64,000 nt of DNA from CAYMYN01 sp964394665 (GTDB lineage: Bacteria > Planctomycetota > UBA1135 > GCA-002686595). Numbering within the stretch: position 1 is the first letter of the stretch; each line of letters opens with the position of its first letter. The stretch covers positions 1 through 64,000 of the forward strand of contig CAYMYN010000002.1 in assembly GCA_964394665.1 (NCBI GenBank), read 5' to 3'. The notes beneath the pieces are model-generated. The model was not told where the DNA came from and did not search any database. It worked only from the letters and a program-made list of their open reading frames with translations. Of this stretch, positions 61,408-64,000 are shown one piece after another. The translations under genes and the position numbers were made by a program.

Positions 61408-62189
61408 CCCTCGAACGACCGGCCCGCGATCTCGTGCTGCTGTGCCCGCCCGACTCGCCGGCGGCGGCGCTCGATCGGCACGCGTTGGCGCGCGAACTGC
61501 TCGCGCGGGTCGAGCGTCGCGCGCGCGACGGCGGAGAAGCCCTCGAACTCGAGGGCCTCGGCCGCGTCTGGCTCAAGGGTGGACCGCTGCGCCGTCACGC
61601 CACGTGGCGTCACGGCCTCGCCTGGCGCGCCCTGCATCGGCCTCCGCCGCGCCTGCGCGAGGCGCGCATGCTGGTCGCGCTCGGAGCGGCCGGAATCCCC
61701 GCCGCGCGGACGCTGTTGGGGGCCGCGCGCTTCGAGGGTGCGCGCTGTCGATCGCAGGCGCTCGCGCTGGTGCTCGAACCCGGTGCTTCGCCCTGGAGCG
61801 CAGCCCTCGCCGGAGACGCTGGGCCGCGGCGCGCGGAGCGCATCGACGCGCTCGCCACCCTCGTCGTGCAGCTCCACGCGGCGGGGTTCACGCACGGCGA
61901 CCTCTACCTGCGCAACGTGTTGGCCAGCGGGGAGCGCACGTTGTTCCTCGATTGCTGGCGCGCCCGTCACCACGGGCGACGCGCGGGCGGCCTCGCGCTC
62001 GGACCCTCGGCGCGCGAGCTCGGGCAACTGCTGCACGAGGCGGGCGGCGTGCTGACGGCGGAGGAACGCGAACGACTGGTCGGCGACTACCTCGCCCAGC
62101 GCGCCGCAGTCGGCGCTAGTTTCGAGCCAGCGCGCTTCGCGGCGGCGGTCGAGCGCGCCCTGCGCCGCGAAGGGGCCAGGCGGGGATGA
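61404..62189 (+). CDS. WaaP/InaA-like lipopolysaccharide kinase-family protein
   Basis: This is a 261-residue protein. The catalytic core THGDLYLRNVLASG (His164, Asp166) and the metal-binding strand LFLDCWRAR match the WaaP/Kdo-kinase family, which phosphorylates lipid A core sugars. The N-terminal lobe is short and the nucleotide-binding lysine is not obvious (VWLKGGPL is a candidate). Start GTG at 61404. Partner of the upstream methyltransferase. Confidence 0.75.
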   Translation: MTLERPARDLVLLCPPDSPAAALDRHALARELLARVERRARDGGEALELEGLGRVWLKGGPLRRHATWRHGLAWRALHRPPPRLREARMLVALGAAGIPAARTLLGAARFEGARCRSQALALVLEPGASPWSAALAGDAGPRRAERIDALATLVVQLHAAGFTHGDLYLRNVLASGERTLFLDCWRARHHGRRAGGLALGPSARELGQLLHEAGGVLTAEERERLVGDYLAQRAAVGASFEPARFAAAVERALRREGARRG

Positions 62190-62286
62190 CCCCTCAGCGC
62201 TCGCGGCGAGGGTGTCGTTCGCGCGAATGCGGGTAGCGGGTTAGCCTGACCCGGCTCCCCGCGGCGCGAAGTCCCGAGGTTTTCGC

Positions 62287-63954
62287 ATGTTCATTCGCCG
62301 AGTCACGATCCCCTTCCTGTTGTGGTGCGCGCTGCTGCCCCCGGCAACGGCCCAGTCCTCGCCGCTCCCCGGATGGCCGTTCGAGCTCGGAGAGACTTCC
62401 GCCCTCTTCAGCCCCCCCACCTTCGGCGACGTGACGGGCGACGGCCGCGTCGAAGTGGTCTGCGTGCTCGGCAAGCCCCTCGCCATCGGGCTCGCTCAGG
62501 AGGGCCTGTACGCCTTTCGCGCGGATGGCGGCGAGGTGCGCGACGGCGACCTCGATCCGACGACCCACGGCCTGCTGCGCGCGTACGACTTCTCCGGGGC
62601 GCACACGCGCGGCCCGGTGACCTTGGGCGAGCTCGACGGGACGGCGGGCCTCGAGTCGCTCTTCTACAGCGGCAACGCGCTGCAGGCCGTCCGCGGCGAC
62701 GGCGCGAGCCTTCCGGGCTGGCCGCTGCAGTTCTCGACGCCGGTCGACTCCTTCGCCTCGGCGCCCATCGTGGTCGCCGACGTCGACCAGGACGGCCTCG
62801 AGGACGTGATCTTTACCTCGGGCTACGACACGGCCCTCGAGCGCTCGATCCTGCACGTCGTCGATCGTTTCGGCGCGCCGCTGCCGGGGTGGCCGGTGAT
62901 CCTGCCGCGCGCCAGCTTCGGGATCCGCGTCTACAACATCCTCGTCGGGGACTTCTGGGGCGATGGGCGCCTGGAAGTCCTCGCCTCCTCGACGCCCGAG
63001 GTCGTCACCGCGCCGCGCGTGATCGTCGCCTTCGACCACCGCGGCGCGCAGCGTTGGAGCCATCCGTTCGCGGCCCACGATCTCGTCGCGGGCGACATCG
63101 AGGGCGACGGACGCCTGGACCTCGTGGCCCTCGAACGCCCGCAGGTCGTGGCCGGCCGGTGGGTGACGCGGCTGCTCGTGCTGCGCGCCGACGGCGTGCC
63201 GCGGGCCGAACGAACGTTCGACCTGGGCCCACGCATCCACGCCCAGTGGACCGAGACCGTGAACGGCATCCCGAACGTGCCCGTGCGGCGGGAATCCCAC
63301 GCTTGGACGGGGGCGCATCCGTACAACGAGCACTACCCCGACGTGTTGTCGTTGGGCGACGTCGACGGCGACGGCTCGCTCGAGGTCGCGTTCTCGGTGC
63401 GCTACCTCGACATGCAGGTCTACGGCGACGAGACGTTCGAGGTCCAGTACCCCACGATCCACCGCCACTTCGGCGCGACCTACGCCGTCGACCTCGCGAG
63501 CCTCACCGCCCTGCCGGCCTACCCCCTGCGCCACCCTTACGTCACAGGCAGCCTGGTCGGCCCCACGGATCGCTACGTCTCCGCCGATCGGCTGATCGAC
63601 CTCGACGGCGATGGGCGCCAGGAGCTCGTGACCTCGGAGGTCGACTTCACGCTCCCCGGCCTGAGCGAGGTGACGCTGCGCTTCTGGGACGCGCTCGGAC
63701 AGGAGCGGCTGCAACGCACGCTGCGCTCGACGACGCCCAGCAACGGCCTGGTGCTCGAGCCGGTCTTCCGCCGCACCACCTTCGGCGATGTCGATCGGGA
63801 TGGCCGCCTCGACTTCGGCCTGAACATGCGGCGCGGTGAGCTGCACCTGGAGCGGCTCGACGCCCCCGTCGCACCGACCGCGCCCAACCCCTACGGCGCC
63901 TGGCCCGTCTTCCGTCAGAACGAGCGTCGCACCGGCGTGCTGCTCGGCCGCTGA
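62287..63954 (+). CDS. Secreted FG-GAP/VCBS propeller protein
   Basis: This 555-residue protein has a signal peptide (RVTIPFLLWCALLPPATAQ) and about eight FG-GAP-type units (GDVTGDGRVEVVC, ADVDQDGLEDVIF, GDFWGDGRLEVLA, GDIEGDGRLDLVA, GDVDGDGSLEVAF, IDLDGDGRQELVT, GDVDRDGRLDFGL). Unlike the proteins at 20336 and 27315, it lacks the recurrent C-terminal domain; it ends WPVFRQNERRTGVLLGR. The last 46 bases of the window show no feature. Confidence 0.83.
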   Translation: MFIRRVTIPFLLWCALLPPATAQSSPLPGWPFELGETSALFSPPTFGDVTGDGRVEVVCVLGKPLAIGLAQEGLYAFRADGGEVRDGDLDPTTHGLLRAYDFSGAHTRGPVTLGELDGTAGLESLFYSGNALQAVRGDGASLPGWPLQFSTPVDSFASAPIVVADVDQDGLEDVIFTSGYDTALERSILHVVDRFGAPLPGWPVILPRASFGIRVYNILVGDFWGDGRLEVLASSTPEVVTAPRVIVAFDHRGAQRWSHPFAAHDLVAGDIEGDGRLDLVALERPQVVAGRWVTRLLVLRADGVPRAERTFDLGPRIHAQWTETVNGIPNVPVRRESHAWTGAHPYNEHYPDVLSLGDVDGDGSLEVAFSVRYLDMQVYGDETFEVQYPTIHRHFGATYAVDLASLTALPAYPLRHPYVTGSLVGPTDRYVSADRLIDLDGDGRQELVTSEVDFTLPGLSEVTLRFWDALGQERLQRTLRSTTPSNGLVLEPVFRRTTFGDVDRDGRLDFGLNMRRGELHLERLDAPVAPTAPNPYGAWPVFRQNERRTGVLLGR

Positions 63955-64000
63955 AGGCCCGCGACACGCGGCCTCAGGTGGACTCGAGCGACGCCGTGTC

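Overview
The window is about 70% GC and gene-dense. It carries gene families typical of Planctomycetota: a PSD1/DUF1549/DUF1553 cytochrome next to a DUF1501 protein, several secreted FG-GAP propellers, large carboxypeptidase-regulatory-like proteins, a kinase/sigma-54 activator fusion, and a recurrent C-terminal domain seen by eye in three secreted proteins. An uncultured planctomycete is the best reading. This is inference from gene content, since no rRNA or tRNA gene was seen.

Left end (1-5090): a type II-C CRISPR-Cas locus. A 36-nt-repeat array runs off the left edge and ends at 416. A long hairpin follows, then cas2, cas1 and a compact 1042-residue cas9, all on the minus strand in one overlapping operon. 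Upstream of cas9, on the plus strand, lies a convincing tracrRNA gene: a 23-nt perfect anti-repeat, a lower stem, a nexus-like hairpin and an intrinsic terminator with eight T. No csn2 or cas4 is present. All Cas9 and Cas1 catalytic motifs look intact, so the system appears complete in the window except for the far end of the array.

5111-18809: mostly housekeeping genes on the minus strand. These are a signal peptidase I with a large insertion, MgtE, aspartokinase, an SLC13-type transporter with four RCK_C-like domains, a large membrane-anchored protein of regulatory-like beta domains, and a small cluster of unknowns including a degenerate sigma-factor-like protein. YjbQ and a short 2-isopropylmalate-synthase-like enzyme follow.

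18832-30935: envelope and secreted proteins. These are an SGNH hydrolase-like protein, two FG-GAP propellers, a beta-lactamase-fold protein that has lost its catalytic motifs, a propeller/cytochrome c chimera and another secreted protein. Long hairpins without T tracts separate the transcription units.

31208-46383: a 1649-residue kinase-TPR-GAF-sigma-54 activator fusion, another regulatory-like protein, a cysD-cysNC-fkbM operon for sulfate activation with no reduction genes nearby, a secreted protein with the recurrent C-terminal domain, and a P2-type cation ATPase.

46472-63954: a five-haem cytochrome, a DUF3299-like/HEAT pair, a three-gene pseudopilin operon, a DUF2157/GDYXXLXY pair, a lone receiver domain, the DUF1501 and PSD1 pair, a second SGNH protein, a methyltransferase coupled to a WaaP-like kinase, and a last FG-GAP protein.
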